A DNA stretch of 64,000 nt, taken from the NCBI GenBank assembly GCA_040882845.1, contig JBBEAM010000015.1, positions 62,001-126,000 on the forward strand, read 5' to 3'. The notes beneath the pieces are model-generated. The model did not search any database, had not been told where the DNA came from, and saw nothing but the letters and a program-made list of their open reading frames with translations. Of this stretch, positions 24,633-31,867 are shown in pieces. This DNA is from JBBEAM01 sp040882845 (GTDB lineage Bacteria; Pseudomonadota; Alphaproteobacteria; Kiloniellales; DSM-21159). How positions within the stretch are numbered: the first letter of the stretch is position 1; every line of letters begins with the position of its first letter. The position numbers and the translations under genes are program-made.

Positions 24633-26327
24633 GTGAAGAAGGGACAGTGGCGGCCGGAAACGCCCAAGCTCCTGACTGTCTTGTAGGAAGGCTACGGGCT
24701 GCGCGCCCTGCGGCAGGATGCGCTGGCCGGTCTCACCGTCGCCATTGTCGCCCTGCCGCTGGCGATGGCCCTGGCGATCGCTTCGGGCGCCACCCCCGAG
24801 AAAGGCCTGTTCACTGCCGTCATCGCCGGCCTGCTGATCTCGCTTTTTGGCGGCAGCCGCTATCAGATCGGCGGTCCGACCGGCGCCTTCGTGGTGGTGG
24901 TTTTCTCGGTGATCGAGCGCCATGGCTACGACGGCCTGGTGATCGCGACGATGATGGCCGGCGTATTCCTGATCGCCTTTTCCCTCGCCCGGCTCGGCAC
25001 GGTGATCCGCTTCATTCCCTACCCCGTTGTGACCGGCTTCACCGCCGGCATCGCGGTCATCATCTTCTCGACCCAGATCAAGGACTTCTTCGGGCTGCAG
25101 ATGACCGAGGTGCCTGGCGATCTGATCGACAAGTGGAGCGCCTATGTCGAGGCGGCTTCGAGCTGGCATCCCGCGACCCTGGCGCTCGCGCTGAGCAGTC
25201 TCGCCCTGATCGTCGGCTTGCGCCGCTTCATTCCGCGCTTTCCCGGTTTCATCACGGCGGTGATTCTGGCCTCCCTTGCGGTCTGGCTGTTCGGCCTGCC
25301 GGTCGAGACCATCGGCAGCCGTTTCGGAGGCATTCCCCAGGAACTGCCAAGCCCGCAGCTCCCCAGCGTCAGCTGGGACCGGATCGTCACCCTGGTGCCC
25401 GATGCTTTCACCATCGCGCTGCTGGCCGGTATTGAGTCCCTGCTCTCGGCGATGATCGCCGACGGCATGACCGGCGGCCGCCATCGCTCCAACGCCGAGC
25501 TGATGGCGCAGGGCATCGCCAACATCGGCTCCGCGCTCTTCGCCGGGCTGCCCGCCACCGGCGCCATCGCCCGCACGGTGACCAACATCAAGAGCGGTGG
25601 ACGCACCCCGGTAGCCGGGATTCTGCACGCCGTCTTCCTGCTGCTCTTCATGCTGCTGCTGGCGCCGCTCGCCAGCTATATTCCCCTGGCCTGTCTCGCC
25701 GCGGTCCTGATCGTGGTCGCCTGGAACATGAGCGAGATCGAGCGCTTTCGCAGCCTGATGAAAGCGCCGCCCAGCGACCGGCTGGTGCTGATCACCACCT
25801 TCCTGCTTACCGTCCTGGTAGATCTCACCGTCGCCATCGAGGTCGGGATCGTCCTCTCCGCGATGATCTTCATGAAGCGGATGAGCGAGGTGACGCAGAT
25901 CGGCCGTGCGCAGGAGATGCTCGACCCCTCGGCCGGCGAACCGGAAACGCCGGACGAGGAAGTTCTGCCCGGGAACCTGCCGAAGGATGTCGAGGTCTTC
26001 CAGATCAAGGGGCCGTTCTTCTTCGGCGTCGCTGGCCGCCTGCACTCGGTCCTGGATCAACTGGAGCGGCCGCCCAAGGTCTTTATCCTGCGCCTGCGTC
26101 ACGTGCCGTTGATCGACGCTTCCGGCGTGGCGGCGCTAGAGGCCTTTATCGGCCGCTGCCAGCAGCAGGGGACCGAGGTAATCCTCTGCGGCGTGCAGCC
26201 GCAGCCCCGCGAGGTGCTCTCCCGGATGGACTGGAGCCGCGGCGCGGACATTCCCATGGTCGCCAACCTGACTGCCGCCCTCGACCTGGCCCAGGCCCGC
26301 CTCGAGACCGGCACGGCTAGGGCCTAA
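24633..26327 (+). pseudogene. SulP-family anion transporter with in-frame TAG near the 5' end
   Basis: A GTG at 24633 opens a reading frame giving a normal SulP N-terminus (17 codons ending PKLLTVL), then TAG at 24684-24686, then EGYGLRALRQDALAGL and a full transporter. The first ATG after the stop is 24765, inside the first membrane helix. The rest is intact: about 11 helices, a proline-rich PTGAF loop and a C-terminal STAS domain (about the last 110 residues, DASGVAALEAF). Either the gene is inactive, restarts at a weak codon, or the TAG is read through or a sequencing error. SulP proteins carry sulphate or bicarbonate. Confidence 0.7.
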
Positions 26328-26341
26328 GGGCCAAACAGAAA

Positions 26342-26365
26342 CGGGCACTTCCGCAGAAGGGCCCG
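26342..26365 (-). terminator. Probable terminator of the OmpA-like gene
   Basis: Stem CGGGCaCTTC / GAAGgGCCCG with a 4-nt loop and one internal mismatch, followed on the minus strand by TTTCTGTTT. It lies about 35 bp after the stop of the OmpA-like gene. Confidence 0.5.
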
Positions 26366-26398
26366 CTCCAGCTTATTCCGAGCTAGCAGCTTGGCAGC

Positions 26399-27055
26399 TT
26401 ACATCCGCTCGATTTCGACCCGGCGGTTCTCCTGAAGGCGAACGCCGTCCCCGGTCTGAACCTCGGGCTCGCTCTCGCCTTCCCACTCGACCGCGCCGAT
26501 CTCGCTGCGCAGGCCATGCTGCTTCAGGTAGTTCGCGACCGTGGCCGCGCGCTCCTGGGAAAGCTGCATGTTGTAGGCCTGCGGACCGGAACGGTCGGTG
26601 TGGCCCTCGATCAGCACCTCGGTGGCGCCGCGCTGCTGCAGCTCGCCAGCGAAGCGGTCGAGCCGCGCCTTGGCATCCGAAGTGAGCGTGGCTTCATCGA
26701 AGTCGAAGTGGACTTCGGCGCCGATCGGCTGCGGCTGCTCCTCCGGCACGACGACGGTCTCCTCGGTCGCAGCGATCTCATACTGCTGCTCGTCGATGAA
26801 GACCGGATGCGGGGCGTTGGGGCCGTCGATGTTGGACCCCGACCACTTGTTCGGAACGCCGGACTGCAGAGGCCGATTTTCGACGATTTCGCGATCGGTC
26901 ACACTGGGATCGGCGCTGGTGGTGTGCTCGGTGGTGGCGGAAACGACACGCTCGTCGGTGACCTTCAACCGGTCTGTTTGATCCGCCTGAGCAGAAAGCG
27001 CGGCTATCGAGGTCGCGGTGAAGACCGCGGTGGCTATGGTGAGCTTCCTAAGCAT
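26399..27055 (-). CDS. OmpA-family outer-membrane/peptidoglycan-binding protein
   Basis: A 218-residue exported protein: signal peptide (residues 1-24, cleavage near SAQA), a variable middle region and a C-terminal OmpA domain (about 110-218) with VHFDFDEATLTSDAKARLD, IEGHTDRSGPQAYN and SQERAATVANYL. The aspartate and arginine that grip peptidoglycan are visible. A predicted EcfG promoter lies upstream, making it a likely general-stress gene. The ATG at 27055 is preferred because the signal peptide begins there. Confidence 0.88.
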   Translation of the reverse strand: MLRKLTIATAVFTATSIAALSAQADQTDRLKVTDERVVSATTEHTTSADPSVTDREIVENRPLQSGVPNKWSGSNIDGPNAPHPVFIDEQQYEIAATEETVVVPEEQPQPIGAEVHFDFDEATLTSDAKARLDRFAGELQQRGATEVLIEGHTDRSGPQAYNMQLSQERAATVANYLKQHGLRSEIGAVEWEGESEPEVQTGDGVRLQENRRVEIERM

Positions 27056-27137
27056 GGTAGCTCCTTTCGTTACGGAGGCTTGCGTCCCGGCCACGGGAGG
27101 ATCCCGTGCCCGTTCTAGCCTTGCCTTACGACCGGTA

Positions 27138-27163
27138 AACGAGACGGAGCGGCATGAAGTTCC
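27138..27163 (-). promoter_or_regulatory. Predicted EcfG-type promoter for the OmpA-like gene
   Basis: On the minus strand GGAAC (27159-27163), 17-base spacer, CGTT (27138-27141). This is an exact match to the alphaproteobacterial general-stress consensus GGAAC-N16/17-CGTT. The gene starts at 27055. Confidence 0.7.
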
Positions 27164-27197
27164 TGGAAAATTTCAACGCGCCCGTGGCGCGTGACCG

Positions 27198-27698
27198 CTA
27201 GTGCAGTCTGGACGAAGCCGGCGCGAGTTCGTGAAGATCGACGCCTTGCCAGGGCTGCGCCCCGGATGCCGCCGTCCTAAGGCCGCAGCCGCCTTCGGCG
27301 AAGGCTTCCGCAAGCGTCGCGGCGGCTTCGCGCACCTCCCCCAGCCCCTCGGCACGGACCAGTTTGGTCAGCAGGAGGTCGCCCTGAGCGCTGCCCGCGC
27401 CGGCCACCGCTCCGAGCAGCAGGCGTTCGTCATCGGCCAGATAGCCGCAGCAGGGCGGATGGTAGGAAACGCGGCGCAGGGCATGCGCGGCGATGCGGCG
27501 CAGCAGACACTCCAGGGAGGAGAGCGCCGCGCGCCCGGCATTGCCCCCCAGGGCGCGCGCCGCCTCCCGCCAGGCCCGTTCCCAATAGCGGCTGTCCTGG
27601 CACTCCAATCCCCGAAGCCACTGCCGGTAAATCGACAGCAGCAGCGCCTCCGAGGAGGTCAGCGAGGTAATCCGGATCTCCTCGGTCAACGCAGTCAC
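27198..27698 (-). CDS. Conserved hypothetical protein, possibly iron-regulated
   Basis: A 166-residue cytoplasmic protein starting at GTG 27698, chosen because a strong GGAGG lies five bases upstream. TEEIRITSLTSSEALLLSIYRQW opens it; RVSYHPPCCGYLADDERLLL contains adjacent cysteines; the rest is alanine-rich helix. I do not recognise the family. A Fur-box-like sequence 115 bases upstream suggests iron control. Confidence 0.55.
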   Translation of the reverse strand: MTALTEEIRITSLTSSEALLLSIYRQWLRGLECQDSRYWERAWREAARALGGNAGRAALSSLECLLRRIAAHALRRVSYHPPCCGYLADDERLLLGAVAGAGSAQGDLLLTKLVRAEGLGEVREAAATLAEAFAEGGCGLRTAASGAQPWQGVDLHELAPASSRLH

Positions 27699-27813
27699 AG
27701 GGTCCTCCAGGTTCAGGGTCACGGCCGCGCAGCGCACCGCATCGCATTGCGCGCAACACTCCGGTCTTCCGGGCCAAGGCCGGTTGGATCAGATGCGGTT
27801 CCGTTTTACTGCT

Positions 27814-27829
27814 AATGAGAATTATTCGC
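27814..27829. promoter_or_regulatory. Fur-box-like site
   Basis: AATGAGAATTATTCGC agrees at 12 of 16 positions with the core AATGATAATCATTATC of the Fur box. It lies between the divergent genes at 27698 (minus) and 27953 (plus). Confidence 0.35.
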
Positions 27830-27884
27830 AACAACTATCGCTTTCCCCTTCCGAGCCGGGCCCGTCACCCCCATGTGAGGCTAT

Positions 27885-27909
27885 GGAACGTTTCCCACGG
27901 CGAAGCGTT
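27885..27909 (+). promoter_or_regulatory. Predicted EcfG-type promoter for the DUF883-YqjE pair
   Basis: GGAAC (27885-27889), 16-base spacer, CGTT (27906-27909): a perfect match to the EcfG consensus, giving a start site about 40 bases before the ATG at 27953. Confidence 0.75.
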
Positions 27910-27952
27910 GAACTTCGTGGATAGGAACGCAAAAACCGAATTGGAGGTCACA

Positions 27953-28252
27953 ATGGCTACGAAAACCGAATCCACAAACGCCGATCTCGACGCGCAGATC
28001 GCGCAGTTGAAAGGCGACATCGCCGATCTCGCCAGCGCCCTGAAGGAGACCAAGGTCGATCCCCGGGTAGCGAGGGCGCGCGAGTCGGCGCATAACTTCG
28101 CCGAGAACGCCAGCGCCAAGGCGCGGCACGCCCGCGACTATGCCAGCGAGCAGGCCGAGCATGCCGGCGAATTCGTCGGCGAGCGTCCCTTCACCAGCGT
28201 CGGCTTCGCCTTCGCGGCCGGTCTTGCGATCGGAATGCTGCTGAAGCGTTAG
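27953..28252 (+). CDS. DUF883 (YqjD/ElaB-like) membrane-anchored stress protein
   Basis: A 99-residue protein: a helical, charged N-terminal part (DLDAQIAQLKGDIADLASAL), a middle rich in A/R/H/E, then a C-terminal membrane helix TSVGFAFAAGLAIGMLLKR with the final R, as in YqjD and ElaB. The ATG follows GGAGGT by four bases. YqjD-type proteins bind ribosomes at the membrane in stationary phase. It is followed 12 bases later by a YqjE-like gene. Confidence 0.85.
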   Translation: MATKTESTNADLDAQIAQLKGDIADLASALKETKVDPRVARARESAHNFAENASAKARHARDYASEQAEHAGEFVGERPFTSVGFAFAAGLAIGMLLKR

Positions 28253-28264
28253 AGCCGGCGCCCG

Positions 28265-28702
28265 ATGATCGATCTCAAACCCTTCCTGAGGGTGCTGGAC
28301 GCGGAAACGCTGGCGATGAAGCTGCGCGGCGAGCGGGCGGCTTCCCGCGGCGTGGCCTATACGGCTGCGGGAGTTGCCTTCGTCATCGCTTATGTCTTCG
28401 CCATGCTGGCTCTGCAGAGCTATCTGGCGTGGTACATCGGCCCGCCGGCCGCCTGGGCGGTGGTCGCCGCGATCACCGCGCTGCTTGCCGGCGGGATCCT
28501 GCTGTTCAGCAAAAACCCGCGCCAACAGCAACGCTTGGAGCTCGCGGAGTTGCAGGCCGAAAAGGCGAAGTTGGAAAGTGAAGTCGAACTGGCGCGTCTG
28601 CGCGCGCAGTTGGAAAGCCTGCGCCGCATGGCGGCTCTGCCGGCGACCGAGAAGGCGGCGCTGATCGGCTCCTATCTGTTCCGCAGGTTTCGCAACGACT
28701 GA
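28265..28702 (+). CDS. YqjE-like / phage-holin-family (DUF1469) membrane protein
   Basis: A 145-residue protein with two membrane helices (about residues 31-57 and 60-81) and a basic, glutamate-rich C-terminal coiled coil (ELAELQAEKAKLESEVELARLR). In enterobacteria YqjE is encoded next to YqjD, as here. The function is unknown; a stress-related membrane role is likely. Confidence 0.8.
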   Translation: MIDLKPFLRVLDAETLAMKLRGERAASRGVAYTAAGVAFVIAYVFAMLALQSYLAWYIGPPAAWAVVAAITALLAGGILLFSKNPRQQQRLELAELQAEKAKLESEVELARLRAQLESLRRMAALPATEKAALIGSYLFRRFRND

Positions 28703-28743
28703 GTCCGGCGATGCAAGCGCGCCAACTGGCGCAGCGCAAATAG

Positions 28744-28775
28744 AAAAGGGGCGCCCCGGCCGGGGTGCCCCTTTT
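28744..28775. terminator. Bidirectional terminator
   Basis: A near-perfect 16-bp inverted repeat running from AAAAGGGGC to GCCCCTTTT (one G-T pair) lies between the convergent YqjE-like and DUF1328 genes. It has A- and T-runs at its two ends and can serve both directions. Confidence 0.85.
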
Positions 28776-28801
28776 CCTTGCTCCGCTTTTGCCCTCGAAG
28801 A

Positions 28802-28978
28802 CTACATCGGCGGGCGCCGGCCGCGCACGAAGTGCATGATCAGGGTCACCGCGAAGATGACCAGGAAGATGAAGAACAGAATCTGTGCGATGCCCGCGGA
28901 GGCCGATGCGATTCCGCCGAAGCCGAAGACAGCGGCGACGATCGCAACGATGAAGAAAAGAATTGCCCAACCAAGCAT
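28802..28978 (-). CDS. DUF1328 (YtjA-like) small membrane protein
   Basis: A 58-residue protein starting MLGWAILFFIVAIVAAVFGF and ending with the basic FVRGRRPPM. Two membrane helices, about residues 3-22 and 30-50, are joined by a glycine/serine turn (GGIASASAG). This is the standard DUF1328 layout, widely stress-induced. A perfect EcfG promoter precedes it. Confidence 0.88.
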   Translation of the reverse strand: MLGWAILFFIVAIVAAVFGFGGIASASAGIAQILFFIFLVIFAVTLIMHFVRGRRPPM

Positions 28979-29037
28979 GTTGCTCGCTCCTTACTAAGAA
29001 TGGCAGGCGCCACGCGGGGCGCGGCGCTTGCAAAGAC

Positions 29038-29062
29038 AACGCCTGCCCCGCCGGAAGGTTCC
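29038..29062 (-). promoter_or_regulatory. Predicted EcfG-type promoter for DUF1328
   Basis: On the minus strand GGAAC (29058-29062), 16-base spacer, CGTT (29038-29041): an exact match to the EcfG consensus, about 60 bases before the start codon at 28978. Confidence 0.75.
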
Positions 29063-29075
29063 ACAGTGGTCTCGA

Positions 29076-29606
29076 TTACCGCTTGGCCTTGCGGTCCGCG
29101 GAGCTCTTCCCGTCCTTCTCGCCGTCGCCGTAGCGCTCGTGAAAGGCCCCTTCCAGCGTCCCGAAGACGGCGACGATGACGTAGCCGAAAAGGGTCGTCA
29201 GAGCGGCGATCACCAGGTAGCCGGCGCCGCAGGCGACCCCCGCCGAGCCGGCCAGCCAGATCGTGGCGCCGGTGGTCATGTGGCGCACGTTGCCGCGCGA
29301 CTGGATGATCGCGCCGGCGCCCAGGAAGGCGATGCCGGTGATCACCGCCTCGATCACGCGAATCGGGTCGGGCTGCACGTTCTCGTATACCTCGGCGCTG
29401 AGCTGCATTAGCTTGAAGGTGATGATCATGAAGATCGACGACGCCAGGCTGACCAGCATCAGGGTGCGCAGCCCGGCCGGCTTGCCGCGCAGCTCGCGGT
29501 CCAGTCCGATGATTCCGCCGCAGACCGTTGCCGCGGTCATCCGCACGATCATCGCCCAAAAGCTCACGTCGACCGGATTGACGACCATGTCGTAAAAGCT
29601 TTGCAT
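29076..29606 (-). CDS. MgtC/SapB family membrane protein
   Basis: A 176-residue protein starting MQSFYDMVVNPVDVSFW, with four to five membrane helices and the family motif CGGIIGLDRELRGKPAGLRT, then FLGAGAIIQSRGNVRHMTTGATIW. MgtC-type proteins support growth at low magnesium and modulate ATP synthase. It is divergent from the first nepR-like gene; an EcfG-like promoter sits between them. A second, truncated copy lies at 31338-31460. Confidence 0.88.
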   Translation of the reverse strand: MQSFYDMVVNPVDVSFWAMIVRMTAATVCGGIIGLDRELRGKPAGLRTLMLVSLASSIFMIITFKLMQLSAEVYENVQPDPIRVIEAVITGIAFLGAGAIIQSRGNVRHMTTGATIWLAGSAGVACGAGYLVIAALTTLFGYVIVAVFGTLEGAFHERYGDGEKDGKSSADRKAKR

Positions 29607-29669
29607 TGTTGAAATCCCTCTCAAAAAGCGCCGATGATGGCGCGCAGCGCGCAGCGCTTCGGTGTGGAG

Positions 29670-29696
29670 GGAACGCGCAGAAGCTGGGAGAGTTCG
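29670..29696. promoter_or_regulatory. Two-way EcfG-like promoter between mgtC and nepR copy A
   Basis: Plus strand: GGAAC (29670-29674), 16 bases, AGTT, towards nepR. Minus strand: CGAAC (29692-29696), 16 bases, CGTT (29672-29675), towards mgtC. Each differs from GGAAC-N16-CGTT at one position. In copy B the matching sequence has decayed to GGAAAC and GTTAG. Confidence 0.55.
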
Positions 29697-29738
29697 CAGC
29701 TGCGGCGAACTGTGCGGCCTTACATTTGTTATCTAGTT

Positions 29739-29969
29739 ATGGCCCGACAAAGCGGTCTCGTGACCAAAGGAGCACTTGTGATCGATTGGCGGCACTATAT
29801 CCCGCGCTGGAAGAAGAACGCCCGTCGGCGCAGCGGGATCGCTTTGGCCTATGCCAAGATCGAACAGGGTTTCTCCGAGCTGTCGCGCCTGCGCGACTCT
29901 ACTGCCAAGGAAGAGCTTCCCGAAGGTCTCAAACGTGTCGTCGAGAAACTGCGCCGCGAAGACGACTGA
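29739..29969 (+). CDS. NepR-like anti-sigma factor, copy A
   Basis: A 76-residue basic protein. The C-terminal part, FSELSRLRDSTAKEELPEGLKRVVEKLR, follows the NepR pattern of a helix, an E-x-(L/V)-P turn and a second helix. NepR binds EcfG and releases it when phosphorylated PhyR competes. No phyR is in the window. It is convergent with ecfG copy A rather than in the common nepR-ecfG operon. The ATG at 29739 aligns with copy B and follows the EcfG-like promoter. Confidence 0.55.
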   Translation: MARQSGLVTKGALVIDWRHYIPRWKKNARRRSGIALAYAKIEQGFSELSRLRDSTAKEELPEGLKRVVEKLRREDD

Positions 29970-30011
29970 TCCTGGCAGCGCACATGACAGAGGGCATATC
30001 GAAAGGGCAAC

Positions 30012-30548
30012 TTAGGCGGACGCGGCCTGGGGTTCGGAGTAGGCCGCGATCAGACGCTCGGCCTCGCCGCCGCCGAGCAGTTCACGCAGATGCCCCCGGG
30101 CCCGCGACAGGCGGGAGCGCACGGTGCCGATCGGAACCTCGAGGATACGCGCGGTTTCCTCGTAGCTGAAGCCTTCGACGGCGATCATCAGCAAAAGAGA
30201 GCGTTCCTCCTCCTTCAGCCGCTCGAAAGCCTGCATGAATTCCTTCAAGGCCAGGGAATTGATCTGACTAGCGGCGGCTGGGAAGAGATCCTCCATATCG
30301 GCGGGATCGGAATCCATCTCCCAACGCGCCGCGCGCCGGCAGTCGTTGATGAAGAGATTGCGCAGGATGGTGAAGAGCCAGCCCTTGAGATTGGTTCCAG
30401 GCTCGAAGCTCGCGACCTTGTCGATGGCACGCTCCAGACAGGCCTGCACCAGATCGTCGGCGTTGGCGCGGTTATGCGTCAGCATCCGCGCATAGACGCG
30501 TAGGTTCGGGATCAAGGCTTCCATCTCTAGAAATAGCGTCCGTGACAT
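30012..30548 (-). CDS. ecfG: EcfG-family general-stress sigma factor, copy A
   Basis: A 178-residue ECF sigma factor. Region 2: YARMLTHNRANADDLVQACLERA and GWLFTILRNLFINDCRR. Region 4: SYEETARILEVPIGTVRSRLSRARGHLRELL. The EcfG (ECF15) type is supported by the adjoining NepR-like gene and nearby EcfG promoters. The ATG at 30548 follows GGAGG. It differs from copy B at only 12 of 178 positions. It directs core RNA polymerase to GGAAC-N16/17-CGTT promoters. Confidence 0.85.
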   Translation of the reverse strand: MSRTLFLEMEALIPNLRVYARMLTHNRANADDLVQACLERAIDKVASFEPGTNLKGWLFTILRNLFINDCRRAARWEMDSDPADMEDLFPAAASQINSLALKEFMQAFERLKEEERSLLLMIAVEGFSYEETARILEVPIGTVRSRLSRARGHLRELLGGGEAERLIAAYSEPQAASA

Positions 30549-30934
30549 AATATGTCCTCCAACTACGCTGCGCCCCCACAGCGAGTCAGGTATGCAGGAG
30601 GAAAGCTGGATACAACGCTTCGAGGAAAAGGTAACATCGTCGCCACATGTAGCCAAATATATGTCGCTCAGCTTTTACTTCAGATCGACTTGATAACTAC
30701 ATGATTTGATCGATTCCCATACTTAGACTTGAATCCGTGTACGGCATATGAACTATACCCTGGAAAACCCGCTCCGCGCAGTGGCGATTTTCGCGTTCCG
30801 GGAAGGGCATTTACAGTAGTTCCCAAGAAACGAAACGAGAACGAATTTATTTTCGCAGAGCGGCCAGTACTGCTCAACCCCACGGACGCCGCCACATTCC
30901 GCCCAAGAATCCGCTAACATAGGTTAGGAAATAG
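30549..30934. other. Intergenic stretch between ecfG copy A and tRNA-Leu copy A
   Basis: An AT-richer 386-base region with no convincing gene. It is the counterpart of 32405-32781 in unit B and keeps partial similarity near both ends. No EcfG-type promoter was found in front of ecfG. Short frames here look like chance. Confidence 0.6.
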
Positions 30935-31015
30935 TGCCTCTGGAGGGACTCGAACCCCACTCCCGAAGGAACGCGATTTTGAGTCGCGCGCGTCTACCAA
31001 TTCCGCCACAGAGGC
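30935..31015 (-). tRNA. tRNA-Leu(CAA), decayed duplicate
   Basis: A cloverleaf with acceptor GCCTCTG / CAGAGGC, anticodon loop CTCAAAA (CAA), and a variable arm. Compared with the intact copy at 32782-32866 it lacks one G in the T-stem (T-stem reduced to four clean pairs) and the encoded CCA is CTA. It is probably a non-functional relic of the tandem duplication. Confidence 0.75.
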
Positions 31016-31082
31016 CGCAAGCGCGGCGGGAGTTTAGAGCACCCGCCAAGTAATGCAAGAACAGCGGGCTTTCGGCTCTGCA

Positions 31083-31298
31083 TTACTGCATCGGCTCCGG
31101 CGGGGCTTCCTTGGGCAGGTCGCCGGTCTCGCCGCTGAGCTAGGCGCGCGGCGCGCGGCAGGAGACCCGGGGCGCCTCGCTGTTGGCGAGAATGCCCGTC
31201 CAGGACTCCATGACCTTCTCCATCGCCGCCAGGTCGCGGTTGGCGAAGGCCAGGTAGAAGGCTTCGTTGGCGAAGACCACGGCGTCCAGCTCGCTCAT
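31083..31298 (-). pseudogene. SnoaL/NTF2-like gene, decayed copy A
   Basis: Same start (MSELDAVVFANEAFYLAFANR) and same end (PKEAPPEPMQ) as the intact gene at 36587-36994, but two internal deletions of roughly 110 and 66 bases and a TAG at 31140 cut the frame to 52 residues. It is a decayed duplicate, left after unit A lost the need for it. Confidence 0.85.
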
Positions 31299-31337
31299 TC
31301 CGGTCTCCCGATTCCTTGGGCGGCCAAGCCTAACAGA

Positions 31338-31460
31338 TTGCCGCGCAGCTCGCGATCCAGCCCGATGATGCCGCCACAGACCATCGCCGCGAGCATGCGG
31401 GTGAGCATCGGCGAAAACGACACATCCACCGTATTGGCGACCGACTCGTAAAAGCTGCAT
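31338..31460 (-). pseudogene. MgtC remnant, copy B
   Basis: Only the first 40 or so codons of mgtC remain (DVSFSPMLTRMLAAMVCGGIIGLDRELRG is readable). A two-base deletion after the second codon shifts the frame, and the gene ends at the duplication junction. It marks the boundary of the tandem duplication. Confidence 0.85.
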
Positions 31461-31593
31461 TGCCGGAAATCCTCTCTAAGATCGCGGAGGCGGCCGCCTG
31501 AGCGCGGCATTTGCGATGTAGAGGAAACGCACCGGAGCCTGGAGAGTTAGCAGTCGCGGCGAACCCTTGCCCATTCCATTTGTTATGCTACCG

Positions 31594-31824
31594 ATGGCTC
31601 GGAAGTACGGTCCTATGACCGAAGAAGCGCCCGTGATCGACTGGCGGCATCATATCCTGCGAAGGAAGACGAACGTCCGGCGGCGTAGCGGGAATGCCTC
31701 GAGCGATGCTCGCATCGATCAGGGCTTCGCCGACTTGAAGCGCCTGCGCAACTCCACCGCCAAGGAGGAGCTGCCCGAGCGCCTCAAGCGGGTCGTCGAA
31801 AAGCTACGCCGCCAGGAAGACTGA
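31594..31824 (+). CDS. NepR-like anti-sigma factor, copy B
   Basis: A 76-residue protein equal in length to copy A but differing at about one third of positions, mostly in the N-terminal 55 residues. The C-terminal STAKEELPE.LKRVVEKLRR is kept. The decayed promoter in front (GGAAAC instead of GGAAC) suggests altered regulation. It is convergent with ecfG copy B. Confidence 0.5.
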   Translation: MARKYGPMTEEAPVIDWRHHILRRKTNVRRRSGNASSDARIDQGFADLKRLRNSTAKEELPERLKRVVEKLRRQED

Positions 31825-31867
31825 TCCTGGAGGCGCGCTGATTCAGGGGATGGGTCGAAAGGAGAGT

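Larger units (their letters stand above)
29482..31337. repeat. Tandem duplication, unit A (mgtC end to SnoaL flank)
   Basis: This unit repeats unit B (31338-37033 without its insertion). Shared content, in order, is the first part of mgtC, nepR, ecfG, tRNA-Leu and a SnoaL-like gene. The junction at 31338-31346, TTGCCGCGC, is also present inside mgtC (29482-29490) and after SnoaL (37034-37042), showing that the duplication joined two sites sharing nine bases. Confidence 0.85.

Noticed and set aside
24498..26102. Long minus-strand frame opposite the SulP gene
   Set aside because: Low-complexity Asp/Arg/Gln/His composition typical of an antisense shadow, and no recognisable domain.
30549..30934. 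EcfG autoregulatory promoter in front of ecfG copy A
   Set aside because: GTTCC motifs at 30795 and 30819 have no AACG at the right distance; none was found in front of copy B either.
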